NCBI GenBank assembly: GCA_023614405.1
Contig: CM042684.1
Span: 203,738,941-203,802,940 of the forward strand
DNA length: 64,000 nucleotides
Direction: 5' to 3'
Source of the DNA: Avena insularis
Lineage: Eukaryota; Streptophyta; Magnoliopsida; Poales; Poaceae
How positions within the stretch are numbered: position 1 is the stretch's first letter; every line of letters begins with the position of its first letter. Shown here one piece after another: positions 24,501 through 35,613 of this stretch. The position numbers and the translations under genes are program-made. The notes under the pieces are model-generated. The model ran no database searches. It worked only from the letters and a program-made list of their open reading frames with translations, and was not told the origin of the DNA.

Positions 24501-27098
24501 CGGCGACGAGCAAACCCTAGGCGGTGGCGGGGAAAGGCTCGGGGAGAAGCGGGGAGGCTCACCGGGGGTTCGTGGGAGGCCAGGAGATGGCGGAGGAGAC
24601 GCGACTCTCGTCGGTGACTCCAAGGATGGGCGGAAGAGATCCCCTTGGTCCAGATCTGCTGGTTCCCATGTCGGTCAGAGGACGGGCGACTCCGAGCTCG
24701 TCCGTGGCAGCACCTGAGAGGGACCTGGGCAGAAAATAAGACCAGGTCAGATGCAGGAGGAGGGAAGGAACTCGGCACCGTGACATGCAGATGGAGGTGA
24801 GCAAAGGAGGAGGAGCTACGCTCAAACTTCCCTCATGGCCGAGAGCTTCCTTTGCTACTTGTCTTGGGCAAGGCAGGGCAGGGGAAGAGGAGAGTGTGCT
24901 CTGGGAGGTAAGGTGGAGTAGAAGGAAGCAAATGAGGGAAAAGGGAGGCGCTGGGGTGGCCTGGGGGTATTTAACCCGAGGGAGTGAGATTCATGGTGGA
25001 CCAAGACCATGGAGGGCTTGGGGGAGGATGCTGGCAGGGGATTGGCCACTGGGGCGATGGTGGGGAGGTTAGGGGGGCACAAGGTCGAGCACTGAGTGGT
25101 GGAAGATAGGGTGGCTGCTGCTGTACTGATTTAATTACATGATTTGAAATACGTGGCTTATATGTCTTCTTCCAAGGGACATAGGGCAGGGGAAAAGGGG
25201 GTTGCTATAGTACCATTTCGACCAGGTCATGGGAGGGAGATGGACTGAGTGATGGTGATGAGGGGTGAGGGTTTCCTTTGGTTCTTGGTTCAAGTTTTAT
25301 CAAGTACCCCATTTTGCCAAAATGATATACCATGAACAAGTTCTCAAAAGTTGCTCTTGGAGAGATGGGACAATGGTGCTGGTAGTTAGGTGAGGTCAGG
25401 ATACACCTCTAGAAATTTATTGAGATTTTTCATATGATATTTGGTGCACCTTTGATCAATTATTCAAAAAGTGCAGAAGTGGTTTATAGAATCTCATTTG
25501 ATATTTTTATATGGAACAAGGTTGGTTTTTGATGTGAGATGGTTTTAGAGATGAATCCGTACCTTGAGAAATTTTCCCATGATTTATTAGGGATTAAAAG
25601 CATTTAAAACAGTTATTATTCCATTTCTACCATTTAAGAAAAGGGGCAAAAATAAATAATAAAGCTCTTCAAAAATATTTATTTTTGAAATTGGAAGATA
25701 GGGTAGGATTAAAGGCATCAAAAGTGACCTAAGTTAGAGATTTGTTTTGGCAAAAACCAAACTTTCCTTTATGGAGGGAGTTTTGGGGTTTTTGCCCATT
25801 AAAAGAATTTAATAGGTTTTGAGTCATAATAATTATGGATAATACTTGATAAATATTTATAAGCAAGGTAGATGATGTACACAAGGTGTATATATTCGTT
25901 ACAACCTTTGGTGTTGAGAATCCAACTTGATTTTGGGAAGAAACAAGGAAGAAAGGATCTAGGGTGATGTTCTTTTCATACCAACAAAACCTTGTTGGAG
26001 CTTGGAGCTCAAAGCTCCCCTTGGGGCATGGACTATATGGATGGATAGAAAAAGTGATGTAGATTACCAAGGTACAAGAATTTGAGCTTGATCATGCTTG
26101 AGTTCTTCAAGAATTGATTTCAAACTTTGAATAAAATAAGGGTGCCATAACATATTGTTATGATAGCCTTCAAAAACTTGTGGGTTTTTGAATCACAAGG
26201 ATCCATTTGGAACAAGTGAAGTAGGTATTGGTAGACCTTTATGAGTAGAACACAATCATGCAAAGAGTTGGTCCAAAGAAGGTAGGATGAAGGTGTGAGC
26301 TTCTGACCAAGTAGGCTAGTTGATAAGATTTACAGAAAATGTTATTTTCTTGCCTGCAAAACTATCAAGAATAAGGGGGTTAGAGGATGGTCTAACCAAG
26401 GGAAAGAGTTGTCCTTGGTAGTCCTTATGATGGTCTACAAGATGGTTCAAGTGCATTACCAAATAGGCACGAGGGTTGAGAAAGAGAAGCACGCAAAGAA
26501 GTGATGTTGAAATAGTTTCCAGACTTAGGGATTTTGACTAGAATATGAGTGGGGATGTTTTTGAGTGTTTGCAAGGTATCAAAGCATCATCAAGTGGATG
26601 ATGTTGAAGTGTAGATTGGGTAGAATAGATCAATGATTGATATTGGTCTTTATTGAATTGGAAACTTCTAGAATGGATCACTTCAGAATTGATCTGGTTA
26701 ACGGTTTTAGATGATCACCTAGTGGCTAGAGATCAGATCTATCTTGTATTCTTGCTTAGGGTTTGGGGATTTAAAAGTTTCTTGATCCTATAAGATGAGC
26801 TCCTAGAGTATCTCACTTTAGTTCCTAATCAAACAAGTTAGACAGAAGATCAAGGCAATTCATCTTCCAAACAAGTCAAGCTACTACTATGGATACCATC
26901 AAGCCTAGCTTGAGGTAAATATGGGTATGTTAAAGGGTTGGAGTTTGAATAAGGTGAGAGTCCTTGGTATCTCTACCAAGAGTAGAATTCAAAAGCTTAA
27001 AAAAGGTTTTGGAAATCCTAGAGGTAAGAGTAGTTGAAGGTTCTGTATTGAAAACATAAGGAGATTGTAGATCTCCATAGTTTTGTCAATAGAAGCTA
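21525..27098 (-). mobile_element. W 3' LTR, main part
   Basis: It starts TGTGGGGCCCC on plus and pairs with 41116-48365. A GC-rich block at 24280-25100 contains the probable leader, with a minus-strand TTAAATA box near 24970. Open frames there (24180-24825) are compositional and are not kept intact in the other LTR. The segment ends at the TSD AGCTA (27094-27098), where X enters. Confidence 0.85.
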
Positions 27099-27205
27099 TG
27101 ATGACCCACAAGTATAGGGGGTGTATCGCAGTATTTTCGATAAGTAAGATTGTCGAACCCAACGAGGAGCAGAAGGTGTTGGCTAGTGGTATGGATCAGG
27201 AATTC
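27099..27205 (-). mobile_element. X 3' LTR, terminal piece
   Basis: It contains the end of the LTR (GGGTTCGACAATCTTACTTA and CCCTATACTTGTGGGTCATC on minus), characteristic of many Triticeae gypsy LTRs. It includes one copy of Y's TSD AATTC (27201-27205). Confidence 0.85.
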
Positions 27206-28205
27206 TGTTGAGGGCAAACCTCTAGGCTGGCCTGATCTTTCACGATTCCCTTTCAAATCGAGGATGGAGTGCGAGAAGAGGAGGGGAGGATGAACACGAC
27301 GAAAGCACACACGGAGAACGTGAAGAACACACACACACAAAACCACGATACACACCAATAGCTCACGCCGGCGGTGACCGGTCCAGCACAATCCCTAGGA
27401 TCGGCGTCGGGCGGAGGACTCTCTCTCGAACCGACACGGCGAGATGGGAGACTCGGTGAGATCTCGACATCTAGGAAAAGGGACACCGATGCCTAGGCCT
27501 TGTACAACGAGGATGCACGATGCAAACTCCAACGAGGTTTGGGGATATTGGTGCTCCTTAGTCAAGGAGCATGAGGCAAGAATTAGATAGATCCACAAAG
27601 GGGTTTCCACTAATTCCAATATCAAGCCTAGGGTTTACAATGGAGGTGGGGGACTATTGTAGGCCAACCACAAGTTCAGGGGTAATTCAGGCATTAAAGT
27701 AGAGTTCTGGGCGAAGGGTACATGGGCCATAGGGCCCAGCTAGGCTCGCAGGCTCATCACTTGGGCCGGATAGTCCGGGTCAGAACGACCGGACAGTCCG
27801 GGGCGGCCGGACACTCCGGGTGGTGTCCGGGAAGTGTCCAAATTGACCTTCTGAATGTCCACGCCAGGTTCGGGTTGGGGCAGGCCGGACACTCCTGCCG
27901 AATCACGCCGGACACTCCGGTCGAGCCAGACACTCCGGCTGGATCCGGGCGGACACTACGGGTCAGTCTGCTTCAGGGAAGGTGCAGCTCCTGGGCTCGA
28001 GGGTCGACGTGGCAGGGGTTCGTACCTGATGATGCACAGAGTAGTCGTATGAAGTAGCACACCATCCAAGGAGGTATCAAATTGGCACGAGGAGAGGAGT
28101 GAGTTCACCTTAGCTTGTAGGAGTTTGGCTCGAGCACGAGTCATGGGTCCACTTGGGGGACTCAGTGGTGTAGATGTAGGAGCGTCCGTAGAACAGGCCG
28201 CATCA
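27206..28205 (-). mobile_element. Y 3' LTR
   Basis: It starts TGATGCGGCCTGTTCTACGG on minus directly after a G-rich tract, and ends CCCTCAACA beside the TSD. The pol reading frame continues about 83 codons into it (to 27956). It contains an array of CCGGACACTCCGG-type units. The single LTR copy prevents dating. Confidence 0.65.
27765..27965. repeat. CCGGACACTCCGG repeat cluster in the Y LTR
   Basis: Seven variants of GCCGGACACTCCGG occur within about 200 bases, at about 27766, 27788, 27804, 27881, 27907, 27924 and 27948. Each is close to a palindrome (CCGGA...TCCGG), so the cluster is both a repeat and a set of potential hairpins or dyad binding sites. Confidence 0.8.
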
Positions 28206-28221
28206 GCTCCCCCCCCTTGGG
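28206..28221 (-). other. Polypurine tract of Y
   Basis: On the minus strand CCCAAGGGGGGGGAGC sits just before TGATGCGG. It also encodes part of the pol tail (SQGGGA). Confidence 0.65.
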
Positions 28222-29524
28222 AAAGAGTCGTCCTCGACTCTTCATGGATATCATCTTGAACATATCCATGGTAGGGTGAGAGATCCTTGACATTGAATGT
28301 ATTGCTTGCAAGGTACTTGGAGGTCGGTATGTCGATGATGTAGGCGTTGTTGTTGATTCTTTTGAGGACCTTGAAAGGACCATCTCCTCTTGGCTTGAGC
28401 TTGGAGTCACGTTCCTTGGGGAAGTGGTATTTTCTTAGGTGTATCCACACAAGGTCACCTTCTTCAAAGATCATCTCCTTCTTGTCCTTGTTTAACCTTG
28501 AAGCTTGGCGAAGGACTTGTTGTTCGATAGTAGCTCTTGTTTCTTCGTGAAGCTTCTTCATAGCTTGTGCGCGCTTCTCGACGTCCATGTTCGTGCGCTC
28601 ATGGAGAGGTAGTGGTAGGATGTCGAGCGCGGTGAGGGGCTTGAAACTATAGATGATCATGAATGGACTCATCTTGGTTGTTGAGTTCTTTGCTCGGTTG
28701 TAGGCAAACTCGGCGTGGGGAATGCATTCCTCCCAATCCTTCAAGTTTTTCTTGATCAACACACGTAGGAGAGTTTCGTGGCTTCGGTTGACAACTTCAG
28801 TTTGGCCATCAGTTTGGGAATGCGATGCGGATGAGAAGAGTAGCTTGACGACGAGCTTGGCCATGAGGGTCTTCCATAAGTAGCTCATGAATTTAACGTC
28901 GCGGTCGGAGATGATTGTCCTTGGCACACCGTGAAGATGGACGATTTCCCTGAAAAACAGATTTGCAACATGTGAAGCATCGTCGGTCTTATGGCACAGT
29001 ATGAAGTGTGCCATTTTGGAAAAACGATCCACAACAACAAATATAGAATCATGACCATGTTTAGATCTAGGCAAGCCTAACACGAAATCCATGCCAATGT
29101 CGTACCAAGGGGTATGAGGAATAGGCAATGGCATATAAAGGCCATAAGGGTTACCTTGCGACTTAGCTTGAACACATGTCGTGCATCGTTGAACGTAGCG
29201 CTCCACGTCGCGCTTCATCTTGGGCCAAAATTAGTGAGTTGAGAGCATTCCCAATGTATTTTTACGGCCAAAGTGACCCATGAGGCCTCCACCATGAGAT
29301 TCTTGGAGAAGCAAAAGTTGAAGCGACGACTTCGGAATGCATAGCTTGTTTTGTTTAAATAGAAAGCCCTCATGCAAATAGAAATCATCAACTCCTTTGT
29401 TATTGGAGCACTTTGCAAAAATTGGTTCAAAGCACGGATCAGAAGCATACAAAGGTTTTATTTCCTCAATACCCAACAAGTTGATTTCAAGTCTCGTAAG
29501 AAGGCTTGTATGTTTGCGGGACAA
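28206..29524 (-). pseudogene. Y integrase region of pol
   Basis: The integrase joins element cDNA to chromosomal DNA. From 29524 downward: a zinc-binding H-H-C-C region (SHGGGLMGHFG, then CTTCVQAK), and a DDE core with D in WYDIGMDFVLGLP, D in IISDRDVKF and E in SQTDGQTEVVNR. A GPY/F-type module (GDGPFKVLKRINNNAYIID) comes next, then the basic tail PMTRARAKLLQAKVN, which runs past the PPT to 27956. No chromodomain is visible. An in-frame TAA near 29229 separates the zinc finger from the core; downstream of it the frame is open for 420 codons from 29218. Catalytic residues look present, but the polyprotein is broken upstream. Confidence 0.85.
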
Positions 29525-29998
29525 TGCGTCTGCAACTACATTATCTTTGCCCTTCTTATACTTGACAATTTACGGAAAAGACTCCATGAACTCAACCCAC
29601 TTAGCGTGTCTCTTGCTCAAGTTGGCTTGGCCTTTGAGATATTTCAACGACTCGTGGTCGGAATGTATGATAAATTCCTTGGGCCAAAGGTAGTGTTGCC
29701 AAACTTGAAGGACACGAACTAAGGCAAAAAGCTCTTTGTCATAAATTGGATAGTTAAGGTGAGCACCATCAAGTTTCTCGCTATGGTAGGCTATAGGACG
29801 TCCAGTTTTCATAAGGACTCCTCCAATGCCAATACCACTAGCATCACACTCTATCTCAAAAGTTTTTGTGAAATCCGGTAACGCAAGGAGAGGTGCTTCG
29901 GTGAGCCTCTTTTTAAGTTCGTCAAAAGCTTTTTGTTGTGCTTTGCCCCACACGAAGGTGACATTCTTTTTTGGCCAATTCATTAAGGGGACAAGCAA
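29525..29998 (-). pseudogene. Y RNase H region of pol
   Basis: This domain removes RNA from the RNA/DNA hybrid during reverse transcription. Acidic residues are seen in FEIECDASG (Asp near 29845), DKELFALV and [12 protein letters not shown], matching the D-E-D pattern of retroelement RNase H. A TAA near 29568 interrupts the connection to the integrase. It is in the same frame as protease and integrase but one base out from the C-terminal half of the reverse transcriptase. Confidence 0.82.
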
Positions 29999-30852
29999 TG
30001 GTTGAAAAGTCTTTCACAAAGCGACGATAGAAACTGGCCAACCCATGAAAACTTCGGAGTTCACTCACATTTGTTGGGATGGGCCAATCTCGTATGTCCT
30101 TTACCTTGGAAACATCAACTTCAATTCCCTTCGAAGAAATTACAAATCCCAGAAAAATCAACTTGTCTTTAGCAAAAGTGCACTTGGGAAGATTAGCATA
30201 AAGATTTTCATGTCGAAGGATCTGCAAAACTTCCTTGACATGTGTTATATGGTCCTCAAGTGATTTGCTATAAACAAGAATATCATCGAAATAGACAACA
30301 ACACTTTTCCAATGACAGAACGCAAAATATGATTCATGAGGCGCATGAAGGTGGATGGGGCATTAGATAAACCAAAGGGCATAACCAACCATTCATAGAG
30401 ACCAAGTTTGGTCTTGAATGCGGTTTTCCACTCATCACCTTCAGCCATGCGTATTTGATGGTAACCACTACGAAGATCAATTTTTGAAAAAATAGTGGCT
30501 CCACACAATTCATCAAGCATGTCATCGAGACGTGGTATGGGGTGTCAATAATGCACGGTGATAGCATTGATTGGACGGCAGTCCATGCATAACCGTAACA
30601 TATCATCCGTCTTTGGAACAAGAATCAGGGGTACAACACTTGGACTAGTGCTAACTTGGATCAAACCTTTGGAGACGAGTTGGTTGATTTGACGTTCGAT
30701 CTCCTTCGTCTCCTCCGGGTTCGTGCGGTAGGCGGCGCGGTTGGGAAGTGGTGCGCCGGGGATGAGGTCAATGCGATGTTCGATGCCGCGAAGAGGAGGT
30801 AGTCCATGTGGGAGCTCTTCGGCGAACACATCCTTGAATTCCTGCAAAACAC
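29922..30852 (-). pseudogene. Y reverse transcriptase region of pol
   Basis: Hallmarks in order are [67 protein letters not shown], the catalytic YFDD box (30282-30293), and YANLPKCTFAKDKLIFLGF. A TGA at 30542-30544 breaks the frame after INAITVHY. A frameshift near 30300, just before YFDD, moves the C-terminal half into another frame. A second shift near 29930-29990 returns to the first frame. The active-site box itself is intact in sequence. The enzyme cannot be made as one product. Confidence 0.87.
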
Positions 30853-31501
30853 TCATCAAAGATGGAGGAACATTGGTTAATTCATTAGTTCCTTGCGCTA
30901 GTCCCTTGCAAAGGAGGACATAGTGCAAGATGGATGGGTTGTTCCGAACATCTCTCATCTCACTTTTGGTGGCAAGGAGAATACTCTTAGTTTTTCCACT
31001 CGAATTTGGCTTGTGTCTCTCACTCACTATGAGGTGGTTCTCTCTCTCACTGCTCTTCTCACAAGTAGTTGTTGTGCTTTGCACCCTCGCTAAAGCCTTT
31101 GCATTGTCCGCAATTATTTGGCTAGGAGTCATCGGTTGCAAAACACATGTTTTGTTGAGCCATTTGAATGTGTATACATTGGTGCGACCATCATATTGAG
31201 CAGCCTTGTCAAATTGCCACGGTCGACCAAGAAGCATGTGGCAAACTTTCATAGGAACCACATCACACTCCACCGTATCTTTGTAAGGACCAATGGCGAA
31301 GGAGACTGATACAGTATGCTTGATCTTCACGGACCCTTGGTCACTTAGCCATTGCACGTCGTAGGGGTGCTTGTGTGGGTGGAGGGTGAGGTTGAGCTTC
31401 TCACACAACTCGGTGCTAGCAAGGTTGTGGCAACTCCCTCTGTCAATGATCACCTTGATAGATTTGCCATTGATGTTGGCTCGTGTTTGGAAGATATTGG
31501 A
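30853..31501 (-). pseudogene. Y aspartic protease region
   Basis: The retroelement protease that matures the polyprotein. The active-site motif is IIDRGSCHNLAS near 31444: the catalytic Asp is kept but the middle residue is Arg, where R has Gly and T has Ser, so activity is doubtful. HMLLGRPWQFDKAAQYDGR follows, as usual. An in-frame TGA at 31499-31501 separates it from the gag end. A Ser/Lys-rich spacer leads into the reverse transcriptase. Confidence 0.82.
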
Positions 31502-33527
31502 TCATTGGTCTTCATGCTCTTGTGCTTGAGTGGTCAGGATCCTTGTGACGACAAGCGATGGACTTGCGTCATGTTCACACATGAGGAGTTCTTGATCATC
31601 TTCCACTCGTTGCCTTGCCATTGCTTCCTTGACACGGGCATCAAACTCATCTTCACTCAAGTACTCTTCATCACCATTGTCATGGATGAACAAGACTTTC
31701 TTGTTTCCACATTCGGCCGACTTGTGTCCTTTCCCTCCACACTTGTAGCATTCACCATTGAAAGGTGCATCACTCTTTGCTTGCTTGCCACTTGGGGGAA
31801 GTTTTCCTGGTGGAAGTGTGGGCTTGAAGGAAGGCTTGGAGGTACTTGAGGAGATTCCATTGAAAGTTGTTGGTGTAGAGGTTAAAGCTTGCTTGTAGGT
31901 GAAGTACGTCTTTGGCTTGTTGTACTTGATATCCTCTTGCACTTGACGGTTCAGCCTTTGTTGCAATGTGCACAAGCTCAACCATGGTGTTGTATGTTTG
32001 GAACTCGATGATGCACTTGATTGGGTGATTCAAGCCAATAAGGAAACATTCCATTGTTTGATCCATGCGTTCATCAATGTTGGCGTGAATCAAGTTGAGT
32101 TCCATTTCCTTGAAGTACTCTTCCACGGTCTTTGTCCCTGGACGAAGCGCTTGAAGGTTGTTGAAGAGGTCACGCGTGTAGTGCACGGGGATGAACCGGG
32201 ATCTCATGTGAGCCTTCATGTCATGCCAAGTTGTGATTGGCGGTTCTTGTCTTGCATCACGAGCAACTTGAACATTTTCCCCCAAAGGTTGGCGTAATCA
32301 TCAAACTCAAGCGAAGCCATGGCGACCATCTTCTCGTTGCTATAGTTGTGCATGCGGAAGATCTTGTCGACATTGAGTGCCCACGAGAGGTATTCTTCGG
32401 GGTCATTGGATCCGGTGAACTTTGGCATTGTGAACTTGAGCTTGCCAAAAGTTTCTTCATTGTTGCGGTCATTGCGACGAGCTTGGTGACCTTGTTGATG
32501 ATCTTGTAGTTGGGGAGGTGGAACTTGGTTCTCGCGTCCCTGTTGCGGAGCTTGCTCTTGATATTGTTGTTGAGAAGCTCTTGCTCTTGGCGTGGTTGTT
32601 GACGTGGTTGAGGCCGAAGAGGAGGCTTGTTCCTCGGTTGGTGATGTTGGTTAGGCCCATGGGCCTCACAGCGAAGAACATGGTCATGAGCCTCTTGACG
32701 TGGTGGGCGTCGCTCAACTTGTATCACTTGACGCTCCAAGTTTTGTTGAGGTGGAGGAGGTGCCTCGTGATCACCATGGTGTCGGTGCGGAAGTTCGTGA
32801 CGTTGATGACAAAGAAGAGGATCTTGGAGAGCTTCACGTGGATGACGAGCTTGATTCTCCAAATTGGAGTCATCACTTGTTGTGTCAAGTATTAGTCGCG
32901 GTCGATGGTGGTAGACTTGCGGTTGCACTTTCGGTTGCACTTGCGGTTCCTCTTGTGGTTGCTCTTGTTAGATCACTAGTGCCCTTGCGTGATGACGGTG
33001 TGCTTCTTGCCTTGCTCGTGGCCTTGAAGAGAGGTCACCATCATAGCTTCATGTTGCGGCGTGCCGTGGTGAAGGTACATAGTTCGAAGAGGTTCCATCT
33101 TCAACTACGGGGGCATCATTGCTTCTTGGAGCACTTGGGTGAAGATCTTGTTGAGGAGAGCATGATGATGCGATGAGCTTGAAGAGCTTGATGCGCATGA
33201 ACATGGCCTTGCCCTTCCGTCGATGAGGCATCGAAGATTGTCATTTATTTCAGCGACGGAGCGTTGGAGTGCTTCATTTTGTTGGACGAAGTTGTGATGC
33301 ATTGCATGCATTTGTTGTTCGAGGCCGTCGAAGAGGTTGTCGATGTTCTTGAACATGGCTTGCGTCTCGCCAAATTGTTCATCTTGTCTTGTCTCAAGGG
33401 CTTGGCAACGTTCATGGAACTCTTGTCGAACGATGAAGTGACTTGCACGCGTCATGTACGGACCTTGATCTTCTTCTTGGGGAGGTGGTTGGTTCGACTC
33501 ACCGTGACTATCCATCATGCAAGACAC
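31502..33527 (-). pseudogene. Y gag
   Basis: The capsid/nucleocapsid polyprotein that packages element RNA. The N-terminal part from ATG at 33527 has a coiled-coil-like stretch (FHERCQALETRQDEQFGETQ). A Gln/Arg/His/Pro-rich linker (about 32440-33100) follows. The retrotransposon gag core is split between two frames at about 32270 (PKFTGSNDPEEYLSWALNVD, then WHDMKAHMRSRFIPVHYTRD). A second shift near 31965 precedes the zinc knuckle CYKCGGKGHKSAEC, which has an intact C-x2-C-x4-H-x4-C pattern. The whole is non-functional because of the shifts and stops. Confidence 0.8.
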
Positions 33528-34170
33528 ACAAGTATTGTATATGGAAGTGGAATATGGTGGTGTTAGCCTTGTACCTCACCTTGGGGATTGCACCAAACTC
33601 GAAACCACAAGTGAGAGCTATAAGCGTGCAAAGTGGAAATGCAAAGAAAACTCACACTAAAGAAAGAACTAACTCTCAAAAGCTTGTTGGTGGTAGGTTA
33701 GGATTGTGGAAATCCAAAGAACCAACCAAAAGAAAAGGGCTAGTCAAAAGTGGGTAAAATCAAACAAAACTCAAATCAAAGGCGAAGGTCAACAACTCAA
33801 AAGGGTGACGGGAACCTACGACTATATACACACACGAGGAGAAAGTTGGGATTGACACGACTATGAAAATGAGCAAACAAAATGTCCTAACAAAGACTAA
33901 GCTCGTTGTCGTGCCAATGCAAGGAGAGACCGTGGCTCGTTTGCAAAGAAGAAAAGTGAGCAATGGATTTGTGCACTTGCCTTGGGGGCTCTTCTTTCTC
34001 TCTTGCTTACAGGCTTTGATACTCTCTTTGGCAATGGGAGACTATTTTTCTTTTGCTTTTTCTTTGTATATTTTTTTACTCTCCCTTGATGCTACCTAGT
34101 CACACTTGATATTTCTCTTGCACACTCACTATCCAAACTTGATATTTCTCTTGTAGGACGGGCCGCATCA
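33528..34170 (-). mobile_element. Y 5' leader with degenerate LTR start
   Basis: Non-coding DNA between the X LTR junction and the gag ATG. The outer 18 bases (TGATGCGGCCCGTCCTAC) resemble the 3' LTR start; the rest of the LTR is missing. A weak PBS-like GTATCAAAGCC lies near 34009-34020 on minus. A phrase CAAGAGAAATATCAAGT is repeated at about 34097-34115 and 34138-34154. Confidence 0.55.
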
Positions 34171-34175
34171 AATTC

Positions 34176-35601
34176 TCTGCAAATACTTAGCAAACGGATT
34201 TTTAGGGGTTTTCGATAAAGCAAGTAAACGAAATACGAGTAAATAAAAGACAGTAGGAATAAATGCAGCAACTGGCCCAATCCTTTATGCAGCAAAGGAC
34301 AAGCCGGCTGTATTACTTAAGATGACCAAACGTTCTCGAGGACACATGGGAAGACTGTCAAGTGCTTTCGCTTCATATAGTTGATTAATCTTCTTTAGCT
34401 TGCTAAGTGTTGTGTGGGTGAACTTGTGCTAATGTACCGACCTTCCTAGGACTAATACATACTTGTGATTATACCCCTTGCAAACATCCGTAAGTACAAG
34501 AAAGTAATTAAGGTAGAAACCTAACCACAACTTTAAACTCTAAGACCCTTACATCCCTCGTGCAATGGTTTCCTAACGGGGGTTCAGGTTTCTAACACTC
34601 CGGCAACCCCTACGATTAGTAGCCAAATACACAATGCATTCCCCTAGGCCCATATAGGTGAAGTGTCATGTAGTCGACGTTCACATGACACCACTAGAAG
34701 AAGTACGCCACAACTTAAATATCAAACTATTGAATCTTTCTCAACACAACTCCACTACTAACAACGTGACTTCTCCCATGTCCTCAAGAACAAAACGAAC
34801 TACTCACAAGACATCATATGGATCATGATCAGAGATGGAATAATTATGTATAACAATCTGAACATAAACAATAATTCAATGGCTCACTTAATAGCATCAA
34901 CTACAAAGAGTAATCAACACCAGGAAAGTTTCCACTATGAACTAAGCAAGATTCAACACAATTGTTACAGCAATATGGAGATGGTGATGAGGGTGCTGAT
35001 GGTGATGATGGTGATGATGATGATGATGATGATCCCGATGAAGTCTAGCTTGATGGTGGTGTTGATGGCGACGATCTCCCCTCTCCGGGAATGAATTCCC
35101 CTGGTAGAAATCTGTCTGCCGGAGAGATCATTCTCTCTTGGTGTTTTCCGCCCCGCAGAGGCGGCGGACTCTTTATGTGGTCGCTCCCCGAGTCTTAGGG
35201 TTTTGGGAGGATAATATACGCCAGAGGGGAGTGCCAGGGGTAGACCAGGGCGGCCACACCACCAGGTGGCGTGGCCCCGCAGAGTCTTAGGGTTTTGGGA
35301 GGATAATACCACTCTTGGTGTGGGCCCCCTGTGGCCCATCTCCATCCCCCCTTCTGGCTTCCTTCGTCTTCTGGAAAAATAGGATTTTTCGTATATTTTC
35401 CCGGATTTTCTGATCTTCGCAAATTTTGCCTCCAAACATCACCTTTTCCATCAGAATCCTAACTGCAGCGGTCCATGCTCCAAAAGTCATCAACCATGCA
35501 AAAATAGATGAAATAACATAAGTATCACCTCTCAATACGAAATATATCAATGAATAACAGTGAATTATGGCATAGAATAGTGATGCAAAATGGACGTATC
35601 A
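34176..35601 (-). mobile_element. X 3' LTR, main piece
   Basis: On the minus strand it runs from TGATACGTCCATTTTGCATC to TTTGCAGA next to Y's TSD. It holds a GAT-type microsatellite near 34980-35035 and a repeated phrase (TAGGGTTTTGGGAGGATAAT at about 35197 and 35286). No gene. Confidence 0.82.
34980..35040. repeat. GAT/GGT-type microsatellite in the X LTR
   Basis: A run of GATGGTGATGATGATGATG units (ATC/ATG repeats), interrupted near its start. Probably slippage-generated and length-variable. Confidence 0.85.
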
Positions 35602-35613
35602 ACTCCCCCCAAG
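35602..35613 (-). other. Polypurine tract of X
   Basis: On the minus strand CTTGGGGGGAGT is immediately followed by the LTR start TGATACGTCC. A second CAAGCTTGGGGGAGTG at about 37497-37512 lies inside the internal region and may be a duplicated central tract. Confidence 0.8.

Larger units (their letters stand above)
27206..34170 (-). mobile_element. Y: Ty3/gypsy element, decayed, nested in the X 3' LTR
   Basis: A 6965-base insertion with TSD AATTC (27201-27205 and 34171-34175). Removing it restores a continuous X LTR. On the minus strand the order is gag, protease, reverse transcriptase, RNase H, integrase, which is Ty3/gypsy order. Termini are TGATGCGGCC and CCCTCAACA. The 3' LTR is about 1000 bases (27206-28205). 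The expected 5' LTR is nearly absent: only about 18 bases at 34153-34170 match its start. All coding domains carry stops or frameshifts. Confidence 0.82.

Noticed and set aside
24180..24825. Overlapping Pro/Ser- or Gly/Arg-rich frames in a GC-rich block, partly repeated at 43984-44373
   Set aside because: They lie in the W LTR leader zone, are not kept intact between the two LTRs, and show no domain. GC-rich composition alone explains the lack of stops.
30653..33176. Plus-strand open frames across 30741-33176 (for example 31352-31849 and 32700-33176)
   Set aside because: They are the antisense of Y gag, protease and reverse transcriptase, whose motifs are clear on the minus strand.
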